A stretch of 64,000 nucleotides of DNA from Selaginella moellendorffii. Taxonomy: Eukaryota; Streptophyta; Lycopodiopsida; Selaginellales; Selaginellaceae. This document shows, piece by piece, positions 46,592 through 58,088 of this stretch. The notes below the pieces were generated by a model. The model was not told where the DNA came from, searched no databases, and was given only the letters and a program-made list of their open reading frames with translations. The position numbers and the translations under genes were made by a program. The stretch covers positions 434,001-498,000 of the forward strand of contig NW_003314350.1 of the NCBI RefSeq assembly GCF_000143415.4, read 5' to 3'. Numbering within the stretch: position 1 is the first letter of the stretch; every line of letters begins with the position of its first letter.

Positions 46592-48807
46592 TTAAGAAGT
46601 TCCAGTGTTCATGTGGTTTAAGCCGAGCTCCTCGTTTTGCTCCCAGGAGCGCTCGTATTCTCGAACTAAACGCATGAAAACGATCGTTGTAAAATCACCA
46701 ATGACGAAAGAAAAGTTCACTCACCAGATATTTGATTGTCATCGCTTGAAGAATCCGTACATGGAGCGATGAATGAATTGCCAAGGGAATCATCCAAAAC
46801 AAGCGTCCATGACTTTTTCAATTCCAGTAGCTAGTGTCGTTAAAACACAGTACATAGTCAGCCAAAAAACCAACAAAGTATACATGACTTACATCTTGCA
46901 ATTTGGCATCAAATTCCATCCACTTTTGTCTTGTGACAATCTCCGCACTGTCTCCGATTTCAAATCCATGGACACTCTTGAGCTCTTGAAGATAATTCAA
47001 TACGTCAGAATCACTGCTTGATCGGAGAGTGCTTACTTGCTTTCAGAGATTGTCTTGACTAGTCCTTCGACTGTCGTGACGAGACCGCCAAGTGTTCCGG
47101 GCATTAGTTCAAGTTCCACCTCCGGAATCTCTACTCCCGCTGTGTCTGACTAATCGGAAAAGATTAAAAAAAAAAAGGTATATCACTACCATAAACATTG
47201 CAAGAACTTCTTACTTTGATCAAGTCTCTTGTCAAGTCTATTTGGTTTTCCACGGCGAGAGATATTTTCTTTCCTTTAGCTGATATGCTTCCACCAGGTT
47301 TCACCTAAGTGTAAGATGATTTTCACAACAAAGAACCAAAAACAGAAGCTTACTTCGGAGTTTCTAAACCCGCAAGTATCGCAAGATGCTGCCATCACTA
47401 TTACCTCCTTGAAATATGGTATATCTGGAACAAAGGATGAGTACTACAACGAAGGAAAGAGAAACAAAAAGAATACTTGTCATGTACATGCGTGTTTCAC
47501 ATCGTCCCGCACAAGCTCCACAAGTGGCTGGAAAAGTCATCACCTGTCAAAGAGCCTCTGGTAAAATTCTCAAAAAAGAAGAAACAGAGTACACACCTCC
47601 TCAGGAGCCGTGTACTTGAAAAGTGCAGCAGAGATCTGCTCGCTATTCCCCTGTGCTATAGCTTGTTGAGCAAGCTTAGCACCAACGGCCCCATGTAACT
47701 CCTCGACAACATCTTCTTCTTGCTTTCCGTCTTCGTTTTCGCGATCTACGGACAAAAACCCGAGCGCCTTTTGCTGCTCAGGCGTCCTGTCGTAGTGCTC
47801 GCACAACAAAATTGGATCCTCTTTAGGTGCATTCCTGTAGTAATGAAAACGAGGAAAAGCAAAATCAGGAAATAAGCCAAGAAAGACAAGACAACATACG
47901 GGTTTTCAATAAAGCTATTCCCAGATGGATCTTCCAGTGAAAATGTGAAAGCCTGTTCACCTCTAGCATACGCCCTTAACTTGAGGATAAACGCGTCTAT
48001 AGAAGCCGCAGTGTGAGGGTCCACTTTCTACAAAAAAATTGGATGATACTTAACGTTTAGCGCAATAAGAGAAACAATCTTTACCCGACGCTCTTCTTGC
48101 AATCGCTCCAAATCATCTCCAGCTTTGAGGAGAACTCCTTCCACCTGTAAGTAGTAATTTTGCGTTTCGATCTTTGTCTTGAAAGTAACGTAAGGCATAC
48201 TGTAGAAAGAACTCCTCGCTGGGCTTCCGGTGGCACTTCAAAATCCAACTCTGGGACCTGAGGAAAAAAATAAAATAAAATAAAAAAAACAATCAAATAA
48301 GGCATGGAATCATACCTTGATTGTAGCAGAATCTGACTTCACTACTTGGCGATTCAAGGCCTAGAAAAAAATGTTTGAGTGGGATAACGAATCGGCTTTG
48401 TCTCACCTTTAAGTCATGCTGTGGAACACTTAATGTGAAACGGCAGCCTTGCGGTTGGAGTTGCCCAGCGAATTGTACTTCATTGTTCCTAGCAAAGGAA
48501 AAAATAAAACAAAAATTTCGAGCTACTGAAATCCGAAAGAGAGAGCAAAGTTTCTAACCTCTCGTTGCAATGTGGACACTCAAACGCCATGAGAACGATC
48601 TAGATAAACCAAAATCATTCACGGATTGCATAGCTACTATTCATACCTCTCGAAAATGGGGAATCGTCGTGAGAAGCAGCCGCGTCGTCCCCTGGAACAT
48701 CAAAAACCCGCAAAATCAGTACCAGCGCAACCAGAAATCTCCAAAATCACTACATTCTCTCCGCAAGACATGCACAGGCTCTCCAGCTCGTGCGCGTCCT
48801 CCGCCAT
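46592..48807 (-). CDS. ZPR1: Zinc finger protein ZPR1
   Basis: The protein is the two-module ZPR1 homologue, an eEF1A-binding chaperone needed for growth in eukaryotes (known for the family). It begins [18 protein letters not shown], then [15 protein letters not shown] and [11 protein letters not shown], which is the first C4 finger, CMSC/CPHC. The first alpha/beta domain includes [34 protein letters not shown] and [20 protein letters not shown]. The second finger reads [19 protein letters not shown] with [14 protein letters not shown]. The second alpha/beta domain includes [16 protein letters not shown], and the C-terminus reads [20 protein letters not shown]. About a dozen short exons are needed. 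The start is followed by the finger within 12 residues, as in relatives. Two AAACCCTAA telo-boxes lie at 48815-48823 and 48840-48848. Confidence 0.93.
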
Positions 48808-49198
48808 AGCGCATAAACCCTAAAACTCTAACTCGTGATAAACCCTAAACACCCAGGCCCAACTTGAGCTAACCACAGCCATCCACGTGGCGTAACCTGG
48901 AGGTCGCATAAACTCACATTTATACTAGCGCTTGGCGTGGCTAGGAGAAAATGGGGATGCCTTGCGCCTGCCTCACGCCTTCTCCAGATTTTACAAGCTC
49001 GATCAGCTGGAAGCATCGTGGGCAGCTTTAAATCTCTCCTGCGAGGTATGTGGAAGGCTTGAATGGATGGATTGATCGATGAAACTTGTAGAACTTTCAT
49101 CGCGGATGGATCGTTCTTGAAGAGCAAAAGGGGGAACGAAGCTTTTTCTCTTGGTCACTGAATCACGCTCCAATCCATTCCACTCCAGTTTCGATCGA
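48808..49198. promoter_or_regulatory. Divergent promoter region of ZPR1 and SFR2
   Basis: Telo-boxes on the ZPR1 side at 48815-48848 are the only clear elements. The remaining 350 bp should hold the SFR2 leader and promoter. No coding sequence was seen apart from an in-frame extension upstream of the SFR2 start. Confidence 0.5.
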
Positions 49199-52018
49199 AT
49201 GGCTCCGTGGGTTCTTCTTATCAATGCCACCAAGATCGTTGGCGCCGCTGGAGTCCTCACCGTGGCTGCAAACACGATTGGCTATCTCCAGTTTCGCAGA
49301 AAAAAGCTAGCTCCGTTTGAGTGCCCAATCGACGAGAGCCAGGAGCTTCTCGCAAGCTTTCCAATCGACAAGCCTGGTAAGTTTCTCTTCGATGGTTTTT
49401 AGAAAGAAAAATCGGTACTTGACAAGAAAAAGAGTGTTTTTTTTGGTTCCAGCTGAAGATGGAGGATTTTTCTTCGCTCTAGCAACAGCCCCAGCTCACG
49501 TCGAGGACAACCTCAACGATGCATGGCTTGAATTTGCAAGGGAGACTGTTCCCGACAAGCAAGAACAGGAGTTTATCCAAGAACGAGAGATGGACAGAGA
49601 CGATGCGAGAAAAGATGAGAACACTTTCCGGCAAGCATCAGACGAGCTGTTGGCGTCAAAGTCCAAATCTGCGACGGCTGGAGAACTCACGGAGTGGGAA
49701 GTTGTCGATGAGAAGGAAAAAGCGGAAAGATCGAAATCTCCCAAGAGTGACCAGATTTCTGAGGAACAGGTGCTGGATTCGAGCTTGATAAGGAAAGAAA
49801 GTGCTACTCCTCCGGCTCTTCTTCGAGCCAAGAGCACCACTGAAGAGCCGCGTTTGCAATTCAATTATCCAAAGAAAGGGAGGAAGCTTGCCAGGGTGGC
49901 TATGGAGGCCATGATTCGAGGCATTGAAAGGTTCGCTGAGGACGAAGAGCCGGAGGATGCCAAGCTTAATGTAGCTGCCTGGCACAACGTTGTTCACCCG
50001 TAAGTTTCTATACTTTCTTTCTTTCTTTGCTCTATCTTGTTGCTGCTAGTTCTAGTTTTTTTCGTTTCTCTTCGTGATCATTCATGGTGACTGTTTTATC
50101 TTTATTTTTTTTGTGATCAGTGAAGAACGAGTTCGATTTTGGAGCGATCCAGACACCGAGCTCCGACTCTCGCAAAAAACCAACGTCACTGTTTTCCGCA
50201 TGGGAGTGGACTGGACGAGGATAGTTCCTCTGGAGCCAAAGGACATCTCGTTTGAGCAAGCAGTAAGTTCTCACGACAAAGAAAGATCGAAGAAACTAAA
50301 AACCGTGTTTTTCAGGTGAATTGGAGCGCGGTGAAGCGATACAAGCATATAATCGAGCGAGTTCGTGCTCACGGGATGCGAGTCATGCTCACGCTCTTTC
50401 ACCACTCTCTTCCTCCCTGGGCTGCGAGCTATGGTGGCTGGAAGGAGGAACGAACTGTCAAGTATTTCCTGGATTTCACGAGGTAAAGATCACGAGGGAT
50501 TCAAAGTTTCAGAGTTCTACTGAGAGTTCTTCATTGTTTTCCTAGATTGGTGGTCGAAGAATACGGAGAGATGGTGGATTTCTGGGTGACAATTAACGAG
50601 CCGCACGTCTTTGCGATGCTGACTTACTGCGCTGGAGCGTGGCCGGGTGGTCATCCGGATCTCTTGGAGACCGCAACCGCGGTGATGCCGAGAGGAGTGT
50701 TTAATCGAGTCATGGATTTGATGGCCGATGCTCACAACCAAGCTTACGATATCATCCACGAAATAAGGTGCTTGTTTTTCTCATTCTTTGTTCGCCAAGT
50801 TTTCTTATTTTCTTCTTTTGAGCAGTCGAAGACGATCCCAGACGACTCAAGTTGGGATATCTCATCACGTATCTTTTGTTCGTCCCTACGGTCTTTTCGA
50901 CGTCTCGGCAGCCGTCATTAGCAACTGGAAGACACATTTTCCATACGTTGATGCTGTGTGTAAGAAACTGGATTATCTCGGCCTCAACTATTACGGTCAG
51001 GTGATATTCCATCTATTTTCTCAAACAGAAGTAAAAAAAAAACGTTTTTTTTTTCTTCAGGAGTTCATATCAGCACCAGGATTAAAGCTGGTTGAGAACG
51101 AAGAGTATAGCGAGTCAGCACGAGCGATATATCCGGATGGGCTCTATCGTGTGCTCTTGGCATTTCACGACCGATACAAGAGCTGTGGCTTCCCTTTTAT
51201 CATCACTGAGAATGGAGTCTCGGATTGCACAGATTTGATTCGCAGGCCTTACATCATCGAGCATTTGCTGGCCATTCGTGCTGCCATGAACAAGGCGAGC
51301 TTCAAAGTTTCATCTTTTCTCTTTGCAAAAAGTTTTGTGACATAACTTCAATCTACAGGGTGTTCCAATCCGAGGCTATTGCTTCTGGACCGTCTCGGAC
51401 AATTGGGAGTGGGCTGATGGATATGGTCCGAAGTTTGGATTAGCTGCTGTGGATCGCCGAAACAATCTCGCGAGGTGTCCACGACCCTCGTATTATCTCT
51501 TTGCAGAGGTTAAGTTTTCTTTTCAACTTTTTGTTCCTGAGTAAGTTTTCTTGGTTTTGTTCCAGCTCGCAAGAACTGGAAAGGTCACGAGAAAGCAAAG
51601 AGCTACCGCTTGGAAGGAGTTGCAAGACGCAGCTGCTAAAGGTACCAAAAGACCATTCTATCGGGCGGTGGATGCAAATGGTTTGATGTATGCTGGTAAG
51701 CGTTGTTCTTGTGTTCTCTCTCTTTTTCATGGTATAAACTTTGATGATGTTTGATCAGGGGGTCTTGACGTTCCAATCGAGAGACCATTTGTCCAAAGAG
51801 ATTGGAGGTTTGGCCACTATGAAGTGGATGGTTTGCAAGATCCACTCAACAGGGCGCTGAGAGCCGTGATTCGAGTTCTCTTGTTTAGAAGAAGTAAGCC
51901 AGGAAAGAAGCCTAGCTTGGATAGTGACCAAGTCGAAAAAGTTGACACCATGAATCAACAAGAAGAAGAAGAAGTTCGTGAGGAAGCTCCACAGGAAGAG
52001 GTCCCATTGGCTGTATAA
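49199..52018 (+). CDS. SFR2: SENSITIVE TO FREEZING 2, galactolipid:galactolipid galactosyltransferase
   Basis: Ten exons (49199-49376, 49453-49999, 50121-50262, 50316-50482, 50546-50767, 50826-51000, 51061-51294, 51359-51508, 51566-51695, 51759-52018) sum to 2205 nt, giving 734 residues. The protein is a GH1-fold enzyme of the chloroplast outer envelope that moves galactose between galactolipids under freezing or dehydration (known for the family). An N-terminal hydrophobic segment (APWVLLINATKIVGAAGVLTV) replaces a signal peptide. The catalytic acid/base is in TINEPH and the nucleophile in ITENGVSD. Other signatures are FFFALATAPAHVEDNLNDAW, VFRMGVDWTRIVPLEP and LTLFHHSLPPWAASYGGW. An insertion of about 100 charged residues lies between EFARETVP and AAWHNVVHP. 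The intron after exon 7 has a GC donor, AAG|GCGAGC. An SFR2-like fragment lies at 2842-3052. Confidence 0.93.
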
Positions 52019-52750
52019 CAAGAAATTAAGAAGTTAAATGGAAGGGTACAATTAAAATTTATTGTTGCGAAAAAGAAAATTAAATTTATAGTTTTATCTT
52101 TGTAAAATTTTGGGTTTAAGAATGGAGTCTTCACGAAAAGGCTGATCGATTTCATCCGCGGATGCAGTAGCGCCCGAAGAGGGTGTAATTTCTAAGGAGT
52201 CATATGGAAAAGCATTGAGACTGGAAGCGATGAGAGGACCATATGTATGGATTTTGGTATTTCATCGGACCAGCTGGCGCTCGAAAGTCCACTAGCCTGC
52301 TTGCCACTGTGAGATACCTTTCTTAAGAAGGCTGCTGCATGATTTTCCTGGATGCTTGAAGGTTCGGTGAGAATCGGAGCAACTCTGTTATGGAGCCTTG
52401 CGCAAGAATTCCCACCCATGGCCAGCCTTCCAACGATTTCTGAATGTGTGGCCTTTCTGATGCATTTGAAAGTAAGAGCTACGATTGTAGTGGACAGCGG
52501 TAATGTAATTTCAACAAAGAGTGGTGTTGCTGCTTTGTTAACTGGCTTTGTGAATGTCTACAATGTAGTCTTTTGTGCTTCGCTCTTTTATCTCCAAATC
52601 GACATCCTCATTCAGTGCGTACACGCCAAACATCGCAGTTCAGGTCTGGTGAATGGAACACAATGATCCACCATCCCAAAACCCATTGCCTTGAGAGCGC
52701 AGTTCTGATGCAAATCCAAAGCTACTACTTCTGTGATCTCAGCTTCAAGA
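52019..52750. other. SFR2 downstream region and unresolved sequence
   Basis: The first 150 bp are probably SFR2 3' UTR. Between 52300 and 52680 a plus-strand frame (MLEGSVRIGATLLWSLAQEF) has no recognised domain. The frame changes near 52680 suggest decayed sequence. Confidence 0.4.
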
Positions 52751-52751
52751 G

Positions 52752-53433
52752 ATGCAATTTCCCTTCGGAACTGGTCACCACCCTGTGCATGCACTCTTTA
52801 TGCGAGAAAAGCTTCAAAGCCTGTGGGAGCGAGTAGATATAGTGAAACATTTGACAGGAAGCTGGACAGTGGAATGTCTCCACTCTTGGATTCTGGGTGT
52901 TTGTACAGCGGCCCGGATGGTACTCTTGACTTCATTACGGATGGCTCATGGGAGCTTTGCCTACGTGAAGTTGGCAGAACTCATCGAGGAAGCTGAAGTT
53001 GACAAGCAGTGCGAGCTTGTTGGAATCTGGACAGGATCGATAAAGGGGGATGACAATGCAATTCGGATCGGCTGGAATGCGGAAGAAGCTGTGAGTTTGG
53101 CAGCCAAGCTCTTTGACTTCCAGATTTCATACTGCATCAACAAGGCGTTCAACGTGAAGAACCCCTAGGTGCAGATTTTTGGTGGACCAGTTTTACTTCG
53201 TGTGGAGCCAAATATGTTAGAATGGATTAAGCTAAATGTTGGTGGATGTTCTCAACGCGTGTCGGAAGCCTTCGCCATGCATGTACCTGCCGAAGCTATT
53301 TAGCCACGTTGTCTACCTTGAGTTCCAGGACATGGTGGTCGCATGGCATGTTTCAGTCGCAGAGAATGCCGAAGAACAGCACTATTGTACTGTTGAGAAT
53401 GCAGAAAACCTGTTTGCAGCTGCCGGGAAATAA
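52752..53433 (+). pseudogene. Unrecognised, probably decayed coding segment
   Basis: Plus-strand frames encode SFAYVKLAELIEEAEVDKQC, VGIWTGSIKGDDNAIRIGWN and AEEAVSLAAKLFDFQISYC, then after a stop at 53166-53168 and a shift, VVYLEFQDMVVAWHVS and EEQHYCTVENAENLFAAAGK. The composition is protein-like and GC-rich compared with the surroundings, but stops and shifts break it up. No family could be named. The opposite strand is also partly open but reads as low complexity. Confidence 0.35.
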
Positions 53434-53612
53434 AAAAATATTCTGCTATGGGTGATTCCATGCCAAGCCCAGGTGACTTCAACAGTGCACCAGGGCCTCA
53501 CGTACTTTTACGTCAAAATGCCTTTCGCTTCTGTGAGTAGCGAGCTGGATGTTAGTGATTCAAGCACGGATGCTAGCACGCATCAGGAGAGATAACAACG
53601 AAAGGTAAGGTT

Positions 53613-54080
53613 TTAGTGGTGCCTGGATTGCGCAACTAATATGGTTTGGCTGCAGGACACGGATATATGCTGCAAATGAAAGCGGGAGACGTGAACTGCC
53701 CCACATTCATGGCATGCGAAATCAGGCGGTTCAAGCACCTCAGTCCCTCCAGCAAGACTCTTTGCAATTGGCGTCGGATCATAGCCGACACATCTCTGGT
53801 GATGCCGGAGTAGGCAAACAGCACACCAGTTCATAGAGGCCAAGTCCCGTCGTTGGGGAGGTAAAGGACTCTTGAGAGCAAGAGCTGAAGCAGAATGCGG
53901 AAACGCAAATTCGACGTCACTATAGTCTAACATGATCCAAGCAAGCTCGGGAGTTTGTATGTGGCAAAAATGCAAAGCATGGATTGGATCAAACCAGGAT
54001 TTGTAACTTAATCTACATTTACGTGTATGTAACGTGGATATGTAAAAAAAAAATAGAGAGGGATTGTGCATTTGCCCCAT
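53613..54080 (-). pseudogene. Fragment with the second half of a PHD finger
   Basis: The minus-strand frame contains MNWCAVCLLRHHQRCVGYDP, a spacer, and DFACHECG. This matches the latter half of a PHD finger: C-x2-C-x4-H-x2-C, then F-x-C-x2-C. The first Cys pair is absent within the frame and no upstream exon could be found. PHD fingers bind histone tails in chromatin proteins. A truncated gene copy is likely; an unrecognised short gene cannot be excluded. Confidence 0.45.
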
Positions 54081-54100
54081 ATCTTGATCGTCAGATCGCA

Positions 54101-54240
54101 GGAAATCGACAGTAGTACATGGTGATTAATATCTGCAAAGCTAGATTTTATAACATTGGCTTGGCAGTGTGGATATCGACAGTAGTACATGGAGATTAAT
54201 ATCTGCAAAGCTAAACTTTATAACATTGGCTTGGCAGTGT
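54101..54240 (+). repeat. 70-bp tandem duplication
   Basis: 54101-54170 and 54171-54240 are adjacent copies differing at four of 70 positions. Both contain ATCGACAGTAGTACATGG and TATAACATTGGCTTGGCAGT. The unit lies about 140 bp upstream of the sucrose synthase telo-box and does not encode protein. Confidence 0.95.
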
Positions 54241-54681
54241 TTGATTGGAGACACTTGTCATCCACGCAGCCATGTCGTACTAACCCATTGGAACTGTTGT
54301 TGTACGGAATGCATCGTTGGCTCGTTGTTTGAAGAACCAGAGCTGGGCATTTTTCCACGCATTGGAGAGGGAGGGGGAGCGCGCTAGGGTTTGATCTTCC
54401 AGCTATTGCTCGCGATCGATCGGGGGTGGCGGCAGCAGCAGCCAGACGCCTTGCATTGTTGCGGTTTCGCTGTATAGGTTAGCGATTTGCAGCTTCGCCG
54501 ATGCTTCTCTAATCGTTGTTTGTTTCAGCGATTGTTTTGCTCACGGCTTCTCATTGCATTCGTGTGTGAGCTGGAGCGAGTGAGCGCTGCCCTCTTTTCT
54601 TCTTCTTCCAAGTATACCGCTTTCATTCTTTCTAGTGTAGTTTGTGTTTCCTTTCTTAGACTGGATTGCCTCTGATTAGAT
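54241..54681 (+). promoter_or_regulatory. Sucrose synthase promoter and leader
   Basis: A telo-box, TAGGGTTT, lies at 54385-54392, followed by a GC-rich then pyrimidine-rich leader up to the ATG at 54682. A leader intron is likely, since GTTAGCG at 54478 and several TTCAG/CTTTCTTAG sites are suitably placed, but it cannot be fixed from sequence alone. Confidence 0.5.
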
Positions 54682-57600
54682 ATGAGTCTCGGGAGTGCTA
54701 AGCGATCGATTACTCGGGTGACCAGTATGCGCGATCGAGTCCAGGATTCATTGCAAGAGCATCGGAATCAGCTGCTATCAGTGCTATCGAAGTAAGAGAA
54801 CTCTTTCTTTTCTTTCTCTAGGCCAGATGATGAACAAAACTTTCTTCGTATTTCCTTGTGTTTTTTCCAGGTTTGTAGCGAATGGAAGTGGGCTTTTGCA
54901 ACCTCACGAACTGAAAGATGGGCTTGCAAATGCTGTCAAGGACTCGCAGCTCCTTCTCCAGCTGCAAGATGGTATCTTTGGCCGCGTTTTGCATTACACT
55001 CAGGTCCAACCAATCTCTTCTCCCTTGAGCTTTGCTAAGATAAGTTGTTCTTCGCTACTTCATTTGTAGGAAGCGATGGTTTTGCCTCCTTGGGTCACTC
55101 TGGCTGTGCGACCCAGGCCTGGTGTCTGGGAGTATGTTCGAATAAACGTCGACGAGCTGACTGTGGAGCAGCTCTCAGTTTCTGAATACCTTGCGTTTAA
55201 AGAGTGTCTGACAAACGGAGTGTAAGTTTTTTTTTCTTCTCTCGTTCTTTTTTTACTTGTATTTTTCTCAACTTCCACCAGGTGCAATGACAAGTTTGTC
55301 CTTGAACTAGACTTTGAACCTTTCAACGCTCATTTCCCAAAGCTAACACGTCCCAAGTCGATTGGCAATGGTGTACAGTTTCTTAATCGGCATCTCTCGT
55401 CTCGTTTGTTTCGTGACCAGGAGAGCATGCAACCTCTGTTTAACTTCTTACAAGTGCACAAGTATCGTGGGGAGGTAAGTTTTTTTTGTTTTATATTTGT
55501 TTGTTTTTTCCGCTGACACAGAATTCTTGTTTTAATCAGACTCTCATGCTAAACGATAGGATCGAAACTCTGGACAGGCTTCGACCAGCACTTGTCAAGG
55601 CTGAAGAGCAACTGACACGGCTCCCTGATGACGCACCATATGCTGAATTTGCTTTGAGGTATTAGAACTTACACTAACTTTGAGGAGGCTTTTGGTCACT
55701 TAAACTCTCTTCTCTCAGGCTGCAGGAACTGGGACTAGAGAAAGGATGGGGAGGCAATGCCAGAGAGGTTCTTGAGATGATTCATCTCCTGCTAGAGACG
55801 CTTCAGGCTCCTGATCCTAACACGCTCGAGAAGTTTCTCGGGAAAGTGCCTATGGTTTTCAGCGTGGTGATTCTGTCACCGCATGGCTACTTTGGCCAAG
55901 CAAATGTCCTGGGAATGCCGGATACAGGTGGACAGGCAAGTTTACGTGAAATGCAAGCTGTTTGGTCATCTCTTTAGCATTTACCGTCTTTCTGCAGATT
56001 GTTTATATTCTGGATCAAGTTCGTGCTTTGGAGCAAGAAATGCTTAGTAGAATTAAGCACCAGGGTCTTGAGATCAAGCCTCAAATCATAGTGGTACGTG
56101 ATCTACACTCTATTTTCATGATCTCTGACCTTGTTTGGTCAGGTGACTCGTTTGATTCCCGAAGCAAAAGGAACCACTTGCAATCAGAAGGTGGAGAAAA
56201 TCAGTGGCACTGAATACTCTCGTATTTTGAGGATTCCTTTCAGGACGAAAGAAGGAATACTCAAACAATGGGTATCACGTTTTGATGTCTGGCCTTATTT
56301 AGAAACATTTGCTGAGGTAACTCCACCGAAGTTTGTCTGTATGCTCACCGGCGTACTGTTTGTCCAGGATGTTGCACATGAGATATGCGCCGAACTTTCG
56401 GGTCCTCCGGATTTGATTATAGGCAACTACAGCGATGGAAATCTCGTGGCTTCGTTGCTTGCGTACAAGCTTGGCATCACTCAGGTGACTTTACCTCTCG
56501 TCATCTAGTTTTCCTTCGTTCCTACATTTTAAATCTTCTGTTCTTTTCTCAGTGTAACATTGCGCACGCATTAGAGAAAACAAAGTATCCCGACTCGGAC
56601 ATCTACTGGCGGAAGTTTGATGACAAATATCATTTCTCCTGTCAGTTCACAGCCGATCTCATTGCTATGAACCATGCTGATTTCATCATTACGAGCACTT
56701 ATCAGGAAATTGCTGGAAGGTGCAGCTTTTTTTTTTCTCCCTCTCTCCTGCGTTCTAAAAGCTTATGCATGCAGTGATGACAGCGTGGGGCAGTACGAGA
56801 GTCATGCCGCGTTTACGCTACCAGGCCTGTATCGTGTGGTCGACGGAATTGATGTGTTCGACCCGAAATTTAACATTGTTTCGCCTGGAGCTGACATGAC
56901 CATCTACTTTCCATTCACTGAAAAAGAACGGCGACTGACTTCGTTGCATGGGCAACTTGAGCAACTTGTTTATGGTACTGAACAGAACGAAGTCCATGTG
57001 TAAGTGCTTGTTTTCGTTTTTTAATCTTCGACCAACTTAACGATTGATCTGCAGGGGAACGATAAGCGATCGATCAAAGCCTCTCATTTTCTCCATGGCG
57101 CGTTTGGACCGAGTGAAAAACATCTCCGGCCTGGTGGAGTGGTTTGCGAAGAACCCGCGACTGAGGAAACTCGTGAGCCTGGTGGTTGTTGCTGGAGACA
57201 TCGATCCGGCGAAGTCGCGAGACCGGGAGGAAATCGACGAGATTCACAAGATGCACGGGCTCATGGAGGAGTACAACTTAAAGGGCGACTTCAGATGGAT
57301 TTGCGCGCAGAAGAACCGAGTCCGCAACGGAGAGCTGTACCGTCTTATAGCGGATACTCGCGGTGCTTTCGTCCAGGTATGAGAACAGTGCGTTGCTTCG
57401 CTTTCTTTCCTGATCGACTCATATCACCTTTGACTTGCGCAGCCTGCGATTTACGAAGCTTTTGGACTGACAGTAGTGGAGGCAATGACTTGCGGTCTAC
57501 CATGTTTCGCAACCTGCAAAGGAGGCCCCGCGGAAATCATTGTGAATGGCGTGTCCGGCTTTCACATTGACCCGCACCATGGTGAAACAGCCAGCAACAT

Positions 57601-58088
57601 CATGGCCGATTTCTTCGAAAAATGTCTCGCAGACAAGGACTACTGGAACAACATCTCGGCGGCTGGCCTGGAGCGCATTTATGAACGGTACGCTGCGATT
57701 TACACATTCTCGCTTCAAGTTTCTCGCTGTTCTCTCTCTGCAAGAAGCTAAGCTATGCTTCGTTTGGCTTTGCTTTTCGCAGGTATACCTGGAAGATCTA
57801 CGCGGAGAGGCTCATGACACTGGCGGGAGTGTACGGCTTCTGGAAGTATGTGTCGAAACTGGAGAGACGAGAGACTCGACGCTACCTGGAGATGTTCTAC
57901 ATCCTGAAGTTCCGTGAACTGGTACGGGTTTTTGACACTTCCCGTGTGATTGATTGATGTGAGAAAAGAGGCAAAAACTTACGTACGATGGCAACTTGCA
58001 GGCCAAGAGAGTACCACTTTCCAGTGACAAGGAAGATGTTGACGAGAAGATTTCGAAGAAAACTCATGTCAAAGAAGGTCAGGCTTAA
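54682..58088 (+). CDS. SUS: Sucrose synthase
   Basis: Fifteen exons sum to 2496 nt, in frame, giving 831 residues, normal for the family. The enzyme reversibly converts sucrose and UDP to UDP-glucose and fructose in the cytosol. The N-terminus carries the conserved phosphorylation context, [10 protein letters not shown]. The regulatory region includes [20 protein letters not shown]. The GT-B core begins [42 protein letters not shown]-binding signatures follow: [40 protein letters not shown] and [20 protein letters not shown] with [14 protein letters not shown]. The tail ends [10 protein letters not shown]. The intron after exon 6 (donor at 55936) uses GC: CAG|GCAAGT joins TGGQ to IVYILD. Confidence 0.96.
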
